Positions 35,426 to 44,063 of a stretch of DNA of 64,000 nucleotides are shown here, one piece after another. The first letter of the stretch is position 1. Each line of letters begins with the position of its first letter. The notes beneath the pieces were generated by a model that was not told where the DNA came from, ran no database searches, and saw only the letters and a program-made list of their open reading frames with translations. Origin of the DNA: CALJTV01 sp036821185 (lineage in GTDB: Bacteria > Chloroflexota > Dehalococcoidia > GIF9 > UBA5629). Position numbers and translations under genes: made by a program. The stretch spans positions 186,001 through 250,000 of the forward strand of contig DAISKD010000001.1 of NCBI GenBank assembly GCA_036821185.1, in the 5' to 3' direction.

Positions 35426-37126
35426 ATGAAATATAGGATAGCTACGCTCATAGCCTTCTCCATTGCTTTAGTCGCATTCTGCGGCTGCAAGGGCAATGAG
35501 TCACCACTGTCCGGAAAGGAGATCGTAACTGCGAGCCGAGGTGACCTCGTAATTACTGTGTCCGCAGACGGTACTCTGAAAATGCCCCGCGAGGTACAGC
35601 TCAAGTTCAGTACACCGGGCACAGTGAAGGAGGTCTACGTAAAGAAAGGCGACAAGGTCAGGGCTGGGACATTGCTTGCCAAGCTCGATGACAGCACCCA
35701 AAAGCTTGCTGTGGAGGCAGCGCAGTACAAAGTGGAGCTGGCGCTGAATGACATTTTAGAAAAAGCGCACCCGGCAGTAATGGGCTATCCCCGGATGTAC
35801 CCCGACCCAGCGACTGCCGTCCGTGCCGGACAGGCAGTACAGGAAATTAAGCAGGCGCAGGTATACCTCAACGAGGGCGATTATCTGAAGCTGGCGGCAC
35901 AACTGCGGCTTGCCCTGCACGACCTAGAAGCAGTCAAAAATTTGCTTGAGGTTCCGCCGTTGGAAATATCGTTGAAAAGGATAGACGAGACCACCGGAGA
36001 GGAGCTGGAAAACTATCCAGAAATCTCCTTAGCGATAAGAATGGTGGAACAGAGCATTGAACAACTTAAGCGCTTCCAAGCCAGCTTGGAAAGAGGTGAC
36101 CACAGCGTTTTAGGTCTGACAGCGGTATTACAGCAGACTAGTAAGACGTACCAGCAGGTAAAAAATGTCAGTGGCAGGATTCAGATATCCCAACGCATCG
36201 GTGAGTGCTGCCAGCAACTCGCCATGCAGGGCATGGGGTCTGGTAGCACCACAGGAGGAATGCCAATCACCTACCCGGACACCTCTACAGCCCTTGCCAT
36301 ACTTGACCAAGTAGAGCAAGCCCTACAAGACCTGCAATTGTGCCAGAAACAGTCATGTGACGCAGTGGAATTTGCTACCAGGCTACGCATGGCACAGCAT
36401 GACGTTGAGACCAGTCGTCAGGTCTTGGAAAGCAACGAGCTCGTTTTCCGTAGCGGCGTAAACCTGAAAGCCTTACGAGCTGCCAATCTGAATATCCAGC
36501 TTGCCGAAGCGGACTTGAAACGCGCCAAAGAAGAGCTGATGAAGACCGAGATCCTGGCGCCATTTGATGGCACAGTCGTTGACATAGGCGTCAAAGTGAA
36601 CGACCAGCTCTCCTCCTTCGACTATTCCACCAGGACAGCCATCTACCTGGTGGACACGACTACAGTGGAACTTGAGGGCACTGTGGACGAGGTGGACATC
36701 TATAAGGTGAAGGTGGGACAAGAGGCAATTGTGACTACGGACGCGCTCCCCGGTATACAACTAAAGGGTAAGGTGGCCTTTATTTCACCCGTCGGGACCA
36801 GCATCGCCGGTGTGGTCGAATTTCCTGTGACCATAGCGCTTGAGCCTTCTGATACCGAGTTAAAAGGTGGGCTAACCGCCAGTGCCGACATCATAATTAA
36901 ATCACACCCCAATGTGTTGCTAGTTCCCAACAGGGCAATAAAGGGTAGTCCCGGTCATTACTATGTGGAGGTACTGGTAAACGAAATAAAAGGTGTTACC
37001 CAACAGCGCCCGGTGGAAATAGGCGCTCAGAACGAAAACTTCACCGAGATAGTCTCCGGGCTAGAAGAAGGTGAGAAGGTGGTTATGGAGCCGGCCAGGA
37101 TAAGGTCACCGCTGTCCTTTCGCTAG
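35426..37126 (+). CDS. MacA/HlyD-type periplasmic adaptor lipoprotein
   Basis: 566 residues. The lipoprotein signal MKYRIATLIAFSIALVAFCGC has Cys at about 20. Two lipoyl-like halves (VKKGDKVRAGTLLAKLDDS; LAPFDGTVVDIGVKVND) flank a long helical insert (about 90-360), longer than in typical MacA and rich in Gln/Leu heptads. The beta-barrel and membrane-proximal domains follow. It works with the ABC ATPase and permease encoded next. With no outer-membrane channel gene seen, it would act at a single membrane. AAGGAGG is 14 bases before the ATG. Confidence 0.9.
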   Translation: MKYRIATLIAFSIALVAFCGCKGNESPLSGKEIVTASRGDLVITVSADGTLKMPREVQLKFSTPGTVKEVYVKKGDKVRAGTLLAKLDDSTQKLAVEAAQYKVELALNDILEKAHPAVMGYPRMYPDPATAVRAGQAVQEIKQAQVYLNEGDYLKLAAQLRLALHDLEAVKNLLEVPPLEISLKRIDETTGEELENYPEISLAIRMVEQSIEQLKRFQASLERGDHSVLGLTAVLQQTSKTYQQVKNVSGRIQISQRIGECCQQLAMQGMGSGSTTGGMPITYPDTSTALAILDQVEQALQDLQLCQKQSCDAVEFATRLRMAQHDVETSRQVLESNELVFRSGVNLKALRAANLNIQLAEADLKRAKEELMKTEILAPFDGTVVDIGVKVNDQLSSFDYSTRTAIYLVDTTTVELEGTVDEVDIYKVKVGQEAIVTTDALPGIQLKGKVAFISPVGTSIAGVVEFPVTIALEPSDTELKGGLTASADIIIKSHPNVLLVPNRAIKGSPGHYYVEVLVNEIKGVTQQRPVEIGAQNENFTEIVSGLEEGEKVVMEPARIRSPLSFR

Positions 37127-37165
37127 ATAAGTACTATCTTTCCTCTGCAAAACAACACCGGGGCC

Positions 37166-37840
37166 ATGATTAAACTGGAAAACATAGTCAAAATCTACAG
37201 ACTAGGCAGCGTCCAGGTCAGGGCACTCGATGGCGTCACCTGCTCTATCGAAGCCGGGGAGATGGTGTCTATAATGGGACCATCTGGCTCCGGCAAGTCA
37301 ACCATGATGAACATCATCGGCTGCCTGGACAGGCCTACATCTGGTAAATACGAGCTGGACGGCATGGATGTCAGCCGCCTTAAGGACGACCAGCTCGCCG
37401 AAATCAGGAACAAGAAGATAGGTTTTGTGTTTCAGTCATTCAACCTCCTGCCCCGGGCTTCAGCGCTGGCAAATGTGGAGCTACCACTAGTATATGCCAG
37501 GAACGGGAACCGCAACCGCCGTCAGAGAGCTCTGGAAGCCCTGAAGGCCGTAGGGCTAGAACACCGCACCCACCACCACCCTACTGAGATGTCCGGTGGT
37601 GAACAGCAACGCATAGCTATCGCCAGGGCACTGGTCAACAACCCGGCTATTATCCTTGCCGATGAGCCGACGGGCAATCTCGACACCCAGACCAGCCAGA
37701 GCATAATGCTCCTGTTACAGCAACTTAACCGGCATGGCATCACCATCGTCCTGGTGACACACGAGGAGGATATCGCCGCTTATACCAGTCGCACCATTTA
37801 CCTGAGGGACGGAAGGATCGTAGGAGAGAAAAAAAGATGA
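37166..37840 (+). CDS. ABC transporter ATP-binding protein, MacB/LolD type
   Basis: 224 residues. Walker A GPSGSGKST, signature MSGGEQQRIAIARAL, Walker B IILADEPTGNLD and H-loop VTHEEDIA are all intact. It energises the FtsX-type permease that overlaps its stop by 4 bases. Substrates of this family are macrolides, peptides or lipoproteins; this one is not known. Confidence 0.95.
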   Translation: MIKLENIVKIYRLGSVQVRALDGVTCSIEAGEMVSIMGPSGSGKSTMMNIIGCLDRPTSGKYELDGMDVSRLKDDQLAEIRNKKIGFVFQSFNLLPRASALANVELPLVYARNGNRNRRQRALEALKAVGLEHRTHHHPTEMSGGEQQRIAIARALVNNPAIILADEPTGNLDTQTSQSIMLLLQQLNRHGITIVLVTHEEDIAAYTSRTIYLRDGRIVGEKKR

Positions 37841-39069
37841 ACCTGTGGGAAAGCGTAGTCACCTCATGGAACTCATTGTATAGCAACAAGATGCGCTCCG
37901 CCTTGACGATCTTGGGTATCATCATAGGCGTTAGTGCTGTTGTCTTTCTGGTGTCCTTCGGCAGAGGACACCAAGCTAACGTTACTGCCATTTTCGAAAG
38001 CATGGGGGCTAACGCAATTTACATCACCAGCTCTATAAGCATGACACAGGCTCTGGCTGGTGGCGCCAGCCTTACACTCGAGGACGCCATAGCTTTAGCT
38101 AACCCGGCGCGGACACCTTCCATTGCTCTGGTCGCCCCTACAACCGAAAAAATGGTCAATGTGGCCTATGGTAACAAGAACAAGACCATCAACATAATGG
38201 GGACAACACCTGAGATCACAGAGATCATCAGCTACCCCGTAGCCCGGGGTGAGCACTTTACCGAACAGCATGTAAAAAGCGCCGATAATGTGGCGGTGCT
38301 GGGAGACAAGGCAGCTTTAGACCTCTTCGGAGACGAAGACCCCATCGGTAAGACCATCAGGATTGGTGGTACCAGGTTCAGGGTCATCGGTGTGTTGGAA
38401 AAGAAAGGAGGATTCCTTGAAGCAGCCGATAATTTCATCATGATACCCATCACCACCATGCAAGCTAGGCTACTGGGGCAAACCACTCCAAGAGGTCGCC
38501 CAATACAGACGATCGCCATCAAGGCGGTAAGCATCGACCAGATACCAGCCGCCAAAGAGCAGGCAGCAACCATCCTGCGGCAAAGGCACCACATCGGTCC
38601 TAACGAGGATGATGATTTTACCATCATCGATATGCAGGAACTACTAACGCGAATGCAGCAAGTATTGGGCATTTTTCAGGTCTTCCTGGGGAGCGTAGGG
38701 GCAATCTCTTTGATAGTTGGCGGCATCGGTATTATGAATATAATGCTGGTCTCGGTGACCGAACGCACCAGAGAAATAGGTATCAGGAAAGCCGTGGGGG
38801 CCAAGAAAGGCGATATCCTGCGCCAGTTCCTTGTCGAATCGGCTATGCTGAGCCTCTCTGGCGGGATAATAGGGCTATTGATAGCAGCTATAGGGGCTTT
38901 TCTTATAACGGGCGTTGAGATCGGACCCTACCCCGTCAAGGCGCCCATGTCACCTGATATTGTAATTATCGCCTTATCTGTGGCAATCTTCGTTGGGCTT
39001 GCCTCAGGAATCTACCCCGCTTACCGTGCCGCCCGCCTTGATCCCATCGAGTCGCTGCGGCACGAATAG
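37837..39069 (+). CDS. ABC transporter permease, MacB/FtsX type
   Basis: 410 residues. An N-terminal helix (SALTILGIIIGVSAVVFLVSF) is followed by the MacB periplasmic core domain (about 60-270) and three C-terminal helices with the family motif GGIGIMNIMLVSVTERTREIGIRKAVGA. It ends YRAARLDPIESLRHE, a typical FtsX-family tail. Operon: adaptor, ATPase, permease. Five bases separate the stop from the convergent folE stop. Confidence 0.94.
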   Translation: MNLWESVVTSWNSLYSNKMRSALTILGIIIGVSAVVFLVSFGRGHQANVTAIFESMGANAIYITSSISMTQALAGGASLTLEDAIALANPARTPSIALVAPTTEKMVNVAYGNKNKTINIMGTTPEITEIISYPVARGEHFTEQHVKSADNVAVLGDKAALDLFGDEDPIGKTIRIGGTRFRVIGVLEKKGGFLEAADNFIMIPITTMQARLLGQTTPRGRPIQTIAIKAVSIDQIPAAKEQAATILRQRHHIGPNEDDDFTIIDMQELLTRMQQVLGIFQVFLGSVGAISLIVGGIGIMNIMLVSVTERTREIGIRKAVGAKKGDILRQFLVESAMLSLSGGIIGLLIAAIGAFLITGVEIGPYPVKAPMSPDIVIIALSVAIFVGLASGIYPAYRAARLDPIESLRHE

Positions 39070-39074
39070 CCAGA

Positions 39075-39641
39075 CTACTTCCCCAGCACCAGGGACAAGA
39101 ACTCAGCCCTGGTAGCCGCCCGACTACGGAAAATTCCTCTGGTAGCCGAGGTGACCACATTGCTTCCCGGCTTTTTGATCCCGCGCATGGTCATGCACAG
39201 GTGCTCCGCCTGGATTACCACCGCCACCCCGTCGGGCTGCAACGCCTCAAGTATGGCATCGGCAATCTGCGTGGTCATCCTCTCCTGCAACTGCGGTCTT
39301 TTGGCAAATATCTCCACCACCCGCGCCAGCTTGCTGATGCCCACTACCCTCCCTTCCTCATTAGGTATATAGCCGACGTGGGCAACACCATAAAATGGCA
39401 ATAGGTGATGTTCGCACAATGAATAAAAAGGGATGTCCCTCAATATGACCATCTCGCGATGTCCTACCTCAAAGCCCACTGACAGTTCGGCTTTGGCATC
39501 CATATTCACTCCAGAGAAAAGCTCGGTATACATCTCAGCAATGCGCTGCGGGGTGTCACGCAGCCCCTCCCGGTTTAGGTCTTCACCTATTGCCTCGAGA
39601 ATAGCGCGCGCCGCAGCTTCTATTTTGGCTGTATCGACCAC
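39075..39641 (-). CDS. folE: GTP cyclohydrolase I
   Basis: 188 residues. It converts GTP to dihydroneopterin triphosphate for folate or pterin synthesis. Zinc ligands are visible in SLCEHHLLPFYG and EHLCMTMRGI; the GTP-binding loop GISKLARVVEIFAKRPQLQERMT is intact. It is the last gene of a minus-strand run starting with the foldase; a 24-base gap separates it from the flavin reductase gene. It could supply pterin for the molybdenum or folate pathway; the link is inference. Confidence 0.96.
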   Translation of the reverse strand: MVDTAKIEAAARAILEAIGEDLNREGLRDTPQRIAEMYTELFSGVNMDAKAELSVGFEVGHREMVILRDIPFYSLCEHHLLPFYGVAHVGYIPNEEGRVVGISKLARVVEIFAKRPQLQERMTTQIADAILEALQPDGVAVVIQAEHLCMTMRGIKKPGSNVVTSATRGIFRSRAATRAEFLSLVLGK

Positions 39642-39665
39642 AATGTCCCTCCTAGTATGTTCAAC

Positions 39666-40244
39666 TTATCTTTTACCGTAGATTTCCCTGTCCAGAAGCT
39701 TTACAGACTCCACATCCACCGTGGCATAATGCTCTGCTCCCAAATATAGGGCGGGGCGGACTTTGTTTAGATCCAGGACACCCTCGGGTGTGAGCGCCTC
39801 GCCGGCAAAATGGACGGCCACGATCTCGCCCACCACCCAGACATGGTCGCCATACTCCCTGGTATCCACGACGCGGCACTCATAGGCAGCGTAGGCATCG
39901 CTCAGTATCGGGGCAGTGGTCTTGAAAGGTTGTTCTTCGGCAATACCGAACTTGACAAACTTGTCCAGTTCCTTACCCCCGCTGCCGCCCACTGAAGCTA
40001 TCAGATCCGCCCGCTCAAAAGCTAGAAAGTTGACGGCAAACTCCTTGCTCTCCAGGAGGAGCTGGTACGTATATCTCTTCGGCGCTATGGAAACACCGTA
40101 AAGCGGTGGCTTGAACGAAATAGGACTGTGCCAGGCAACTGCCATGGCGTTCTTACGGTCTCCAGCCCGCACCGTAAGGACTGTAGCCACCCTGGGATAA
40201 TGCTGATAGAACTCGCCGATATCTTTGGAGACCGCTTTTGTCAT
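39666..40244 (-). CDS. Flavin reductase-like FMN-binding domain protein
   Basis: 192 residues. The flavin-reductase/flavoredoxin split-barrel fold is indicated by MAVAWHSPISFKPPLYGVSI, KEFAVNFL and DHVWVVGEIVAVHF. These proteins bind FMN and transfer hydride from NAD(P)H or accept electrons from ferredoxin. GGAGGGAT lies before the ATG. It stands between thrC and folE on the same strand. Confidence 0.9.
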   Translation of the reverse strand: MTKAVSKDIGEFYQHYPRVATVLTVRAGDRKNAMAVAWHSPISFKPPLYGVSIAPKRYTYQLLLESKEFAVNFLAFERADLIASVGGSGGKELDKFVKFGIAEEQPFKTTAPILSDAYAAYECRVVDTREYGDHVWVVGEIVAVHFAGEALTPEGVLDLNKVRPALYLGAEHYATVDVESVKLLDREIYGKR

Positions 40245-40264
40245 ATCCCTCCTTTCACACCGGA

Positions 40265-41317
40265 CTAGCGCCAGCCCAAAGTCCGCTCCACTGCTTCCAG
40301 CTCCGGTAAAACCTCTGTCAGAGGCTGGAAAAACCTTCTGGGGAAGCTGGGGTCCTTCAGACCACTACCGGTGATGACGCACACCGCCCTTTTCCCCCGC
40401 AGGTCCAGTCCCTGCTTCGCCATCTTAATCAATCCCGCCACCGAAGCCGCCGATGCTGGCTCGCCGAAGATGCCCTCCTTTGTGGCAAGCAACTTGTAGG
40501 CAGCTATGATTTCCACGTCGGTAACGCAGTCGATGACACCACCGGACTCGTCGCGGGCTTTTACTGCGCCCTGCCAGCTAGCTGGATTACCAATGCGTAT
40601 GGCTGTGGCTACCGTTCTTGGTTTTGCCACAACCTTATCCCTGACAATGGGCGCTGCCCCGGCAGCTTGAAATCCCATCATCTTCGGCGTCCGGCCCGCT
40701 TTCCCCGCCTGTCTGTACTCCACAAACCCCTTCCAGTAGGCGGTGATATTGCCGGCATTGCCCACAGGAATGAAAAGGTAATCGGGAGCATCACCAAGTT
40801 CATCTATGATCTCGAAGGAGGCAGTCTTCTGTCCCTCGAGCCGGTAGGGGTTCACCGAATTGACCAGCGTTACCGGATGTTTCTCTGCCAGGCTGCGCAC
40901 AATCTGCAAAGCCTGGTCAAAGTTCCCCCGTATGGCAATGATCTTGGCACCATAGACAACAGCCTGCGCCAGCTTACCCACGGCTATCTTACCGCTTGGC
41001 ACCACCACAATGACCTCGAGTCCAAAACGGGCGCCAAAGGCGGCTGCCGAAGCACTGGTGTTGCCTGTGGAGGCACAGATGATGCACCTACTTCCCTCCT
41101 CCACCGCCTTAGCTACAGCCACCACCATTCCCCGGTCCTTAAAAGAACCTGTGGGATTGCAGCTCTCTAGCTTGAAGTACAGTCCGCCACAGCCCAGCTC
41201 CTTCTCCAGCCATACCGACCTTACCAGCGGCGTGTCCCCCTCCCCCAGAGTTATCATCGGTGTCGCTGGTGTCAACGGCAAGAAATTGCGATAGCGGAAC
41301 AGGACACCGCGCTCCAT
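40265..41317 (-). CDS. thrC: Threonine synthase
   Basis: 350 residues from ATG 41317. PLP enzyme that turns phosphohomoserine into threonine. The PLP lysine is in NPTGSFKDRGM, and the phosphate loop in IPVGNAGNITAYWKG. The start follows the hom stop by 4 bases; GGAGG within the hom 3' end is 9 bases upstream. An earlier in-frame TTG at 41341 is less likely. No thrB (homoserine kinase) is in the window. Confidence 0.95.
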   Translation of the reverse strand: MERGVLFRYRNFLPLTPATPMITLGEGDTPLVRSVWLEKELGCGGLYFKLESCNPTGSFKDRGMVVAVAKAVEEGSRCIICASTGNTSASAAAFGARFGLEVIVVVPSGKIAVGKLAQAVVYGAKIIAIRGNFDQALQIVRSLAEKHPVTLVNSVNPYRLEGQKTASFEIIDELGDAPDYLFIPVGNAGNITAYWKGFVEYRQAGKAGRTPKMMGFQAAGAAPIVRDKVVAKPRTVATAIRIGNPASWQGAVKARDESGGVIDCVTDVEIIAAYKLLATKEGIFGEPASAASVAGLIKMAKQGLDLRGKRAVCVITGSGLKDPSFPRRFFQPLTEVLPELEAVERTLGWR

Positions 41318-41321
41318 CTTC

Positions 41322-42626
41322 TCAAGCCTCCACCCTAACAAAATTGCTTATCTCCTTGACTACGGCCAACCGCTCAGTCTCTTTGAGGGCAGCTCGTACC
41401 GCCTCCTCCTTGGACGGGTGGGTCATTATCACGATCTCAGCCGTTTGCGTTGTCGGGTCGCTCTCTTTCTGAATGACCGCCGAGATACTGATGTTATGGT
41501 CACCAAGCACTTTCGAGATCTGGGCCAGCACGCCTGCCCTGTCAGCCACGTTCATCCGCATATAATACCTGGTCTCCACCTCGGACATCGGCTTGACCTT
41601 GAGCCCGCCTGGTTGCGGCAGCCTTGCCCGGCCCACTGTGCCGCGGTTTATGTCCTGGGCGATCTTTATCACATCTGACACCACGGCGCTCGACGTCGCC
41701 GATGGTCCGGCACCCTGACCATAGAAAATGACATTGCCCACGAGGTCGCCCTCCACATTTATGGCATTGTAAACGCCGTCCACCTTAGCCAGTAGCGACT
41801 CCTCGGCGATAAAGACAGGATGTACCCTCGCCTCCACATACTGGCCAGCTCGTTTGGCAATTGCCAGCAGCTTAATGGCATAGCCCAGCTCACGGGCATA
41901 ACGGAAGTCGCGCGCCTGGAGCCGGGAAATGCCCTCGCAATACACCTGCTCCGGCCTTATCTCAGTGCTGAAGGCGATGGTAGACAGGATAGCCAGCTTG
42001 TAGGCAGCATCAATACCGTCTATGTCTTTGGAAGGGTCTGCCTCGGCATAGCCCAGTTCTTGCGCTTTCCTCAAAGCCTCAGCGAAATCGATGCCCTCTT
42101 TGGCCATACGTGTCAGGATATAGTTTGTGGTGCCATTCAAAATGGCGTAAATAGCCCTTATGTCGTTGGCAACGAGGTCCTCTTGAAACGGGGCGATAAG
42201 CGGTATGCCCCCGCCGACGCTGGCCTCATAACGCAGCGAGACTTTATACCTATCAGCCGCCGTCTGCAGCTCCGTCCAGTGCTTGGACATCACCTCTTTA
42301 TTCGCCGTGACCACATGCTTGCCCCGCTGCAGACACTCCCGGATGTACTCAAAGGCAGGGTGCTCGCCGCCGATGAGCTCGATTATTATATCGATCCCGG
42401 GGTCTTCAACTATATCTCTAAACTCGGTGGTGAACAGCGAGCGCTCGATGCCCAGCGTGCCGTGTTTGCTCCGGTCAATTTCCAGCACCTTCTTCAGCAC
42501 CAGTCTGCTACCGGCCTCACGCGCCAGCGCTTCTGGTTTACTCATCAGAACCTTAGCCACGCCACCACCGATCACCCCCAGCCCCATGAGACCTATCCCG
42601 ATGCTCTCTTTGTTTGCCACCGTCAT
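41322..42626 (-). CDS. hom: Homoserine dehydrogenase with C-terminal ACT domain
   Basis: 434 residues. It reduces aspartate semialdehyde to homoserine. The Rossmann motif is GLMGLGVIGGGVAKVL. LNGTTNYILTRM and GYAEADPSKDIDGIDAAYKLAILS are family signatures. A C-terminal ACT domain (YYMRMNVADRAGVLAQISKVLG) indicates threonine feedback. It overlaps the foldase gene by 4 bases (ATGA). Confidence 0.96.
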   Translation of the reverse strand: MTVANKESIGIGLMGLGVIGGGVAKVLMSKPEALAREAGSRLVLKKVLEIDRSKHGTLGIERSLFTTEFRDIVEDPGIDIIIELIGGEHPAFEYIRECLQRGKHVVTANKEVMSKHWTELQTAADRYKVSLRYEASVGGGIPLIAPFQEDLVANDIRAIYAILNGTTNYILTRMAKEGIDFAEALRKAQELGYAEADPSKDIDGIDAAYKLAILSTIAFSTEIRPEQVYCEGISRLQARDFRYARELGYAIKLLAIAKRAGQYVEARVHPVFIAEESLLAKVDGVYNAINVEGDLVGNVIFYGQGAGPSATSSAVVSDVIKIAQDINRGTVGRARLPQPGGLKVKPMSEVETRYYMRMNVADRAGVLAQISKVLGDHNISISAVIQKESDPTTQTAEIVIMTHPSKEEAVRAALKETERLAVVKEISNFVRVEA

Positions 42627-43888
42627 TTGCTCCTATCTTTCAGCACCTTTTTGATCGCCCACATCTGCTGCTCTTGGGTGAGTAGCCTTTCAACATTATG
42701 ACCCTTGCTCACCTCGTCCAGCCATTGGGTAAGTGCGTCTATTTTCAGACTTTCCCGTATGTTGTCGTCCAGCTTTCTCCCGGTATCTCTCTCGACCACC
42801 TTTATCAGCCAGTAGCCGCCTTTGGTCTGGCTGGTGATATCCGGAGTTGGCTGGCTAAAGCTTCCGGGCTCCAGCCTGAAAGCAAGCTGTACCAGGGTGC
42901 TGGTACTGCTCCATCTCTGCACCCAGCCCAGGTCGCCGCCATCCTCCTTGCTGGCCTCGTCCTGCGAGAACTCCCGCGCCAGAGCAGCGAAGTCCTCACC
43001 GTTTTCCAGCCTCTCCCTTATCTCCATAGCCTCCTTCTTAGTACCCAGTAGAATACCACGGATATGGCGCCCTTTGCTTTCGTCCTTCTCCAACACCTCG
43101 ATGATCCAATAGCCTATATCCTTGGTCACCGAAGCATCATATACCGGTGGGTTCACCGCCCCCGGCTCCAGGGAAAAGACAATTTCCTCAAATATGGGAC
43201 TGGATATACCAAATACTTTGTCGACGTACCCTTTAGGTACCCAGCCCAGGTCACCACCTCTAGTTTTAGTCACCGCCTCCACCGAAAACTCCTTCGCCAG
43301 AGCAAGAAAGTCTTCACCAGCGGCGATCCGCTCCGCAACCCCTTTTGCCGTGTCCTCGTCCTGAAGCAACATCGCCTGCACGTAAGCCTGCTCACAAGAC
43401 ACAGGTACCCGGGAATCAAAATAGTCCTGTAGCATCCTGCTGGCCAGCAGGCGGGCGGTGACAAAATCGGCATAAGCCCGATGATTAGATAGTCCGGCGG
43501 CTTTGAGCTCCTTTTCCACCTCCTCCTTTGCCACGGCAAAGCCCAGCCCTGCGGCCTCACGTCTGATTATCTCCCCTTGCTCTATAGCCCCGAGGGCAAG
43601 TTCTGCTATGGTAGGTAGCATAGCATCTTCTTGACCCTGGCTATACAACCTGAGAAACTTGAGGTAGTAGTCCATTTTGAACACAGCATCGTCCACCCTC
43701 AACACCGGCTGTCCCAATGGCTTGAGCTCTTCCGCATAATAGCCATAGCCGACATATGCCAGGACAAAAGCCAGGAAGAGACAGCCGGCGATAATTGTGA
43801 TCCGCTGCATCCTCCGTTCGCGCCGCCACCTTGATAACTGGCGCTGTGTAGGCACCCGTACCGGGGCCGGTCTAGATTTCTTAGCCAC
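42623..43888 (-). CDS. Membrane-anchored parvulin-type peptidyl-prolyl isomerase / foldase with two rotamase domains
   Basis: 421 residues from GTG 43888 with GCGAGG upstream. A basic N-terminus precedes one transmembrane helix (about residues 29-50), so the rest is outside the membrane. A SurA/PrsA-like helical chaperone part (about 60-160) is followed by two rotamase domains, each with EFS..A...GGDLGWV. It should fold secreted proteins, which fits the abundance of exported proteins in the window. It is the first gene of the hom-thrC operon, an uncommon partner for amino-acid genes. Confidence 0.9.
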   Translation of the reverse strand: MAKKSRPAPVRVPTQRQLSRWRRERRMQRITIIAGCLFLAFVLAYVGYGYYAEELKPLGQPVLRVDDAVFKMDYYLKFLRLYSQGQEDAMLPTIAELALGAIEQGEIIRREAAGLGFAVAKEEVEKELKAAGLSNHRAYADFVTARLLASRMLQDYFDSRVPVSCEQAYVQAMLLQDEDTAKGVAERIAAGEDFLALAKEFSVEAVTKTRGGDLGWVPKGYVDKVFGISSPIFEEIVFSLEPGAVNPPVYDASVTKDIGYWIIEVLEKDESKGRHIRGILLGTKKEAMEIRERLENGEDFAALAREFSQDEASKEDGGDLGWVQRWSSTSTLVQLAFRLEPGSFSQPTPDITSQTKGGYWLIKVVERDTGRKLDDNIRESLKIDALTQWLDEVSKGHNVERLLTQEQQMWAIKKVLKDRSK

Positions 43889-43975
43889 TGTTTGACCTCG
43901 CAGTACTTGAGCTAATGAAAGACAGATTGTCTCGAATCGTCTAATTATGATAACATATTGCCGTTGTCAGGACTA

Positions 43976-44052
43976 CGGGGTGTAGCGCAGCCTGGTAGCG
44001 CACCTGAATGGGGTTCAGGTGGTCGGCGGTTCAAATCCGCCCACCCCGACCA
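43976..44052 (+). tRNA. tRNA-Pro, anticodon GGG, with encoded CCA
   Basis: A full cloverleaf can be drawn. The acceptor stem is CGGGGTG/CACCCCG. The D arm is GCGC..GCGC. The anticodon stem is CCTGA/TCAGG with loop ATGGGGT (anticodon GGG). The T arm is GGCGG/CCGCC with TTCAAAT. The discriminator is A and the 3' CCA is genomic. Length is 77 bases. A possible promoter is TTGTCT (43927) with TAACAT 18 bases later. Confidence 0.96.
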
Positions 44053-44063
44053 TCTACCGCCTT

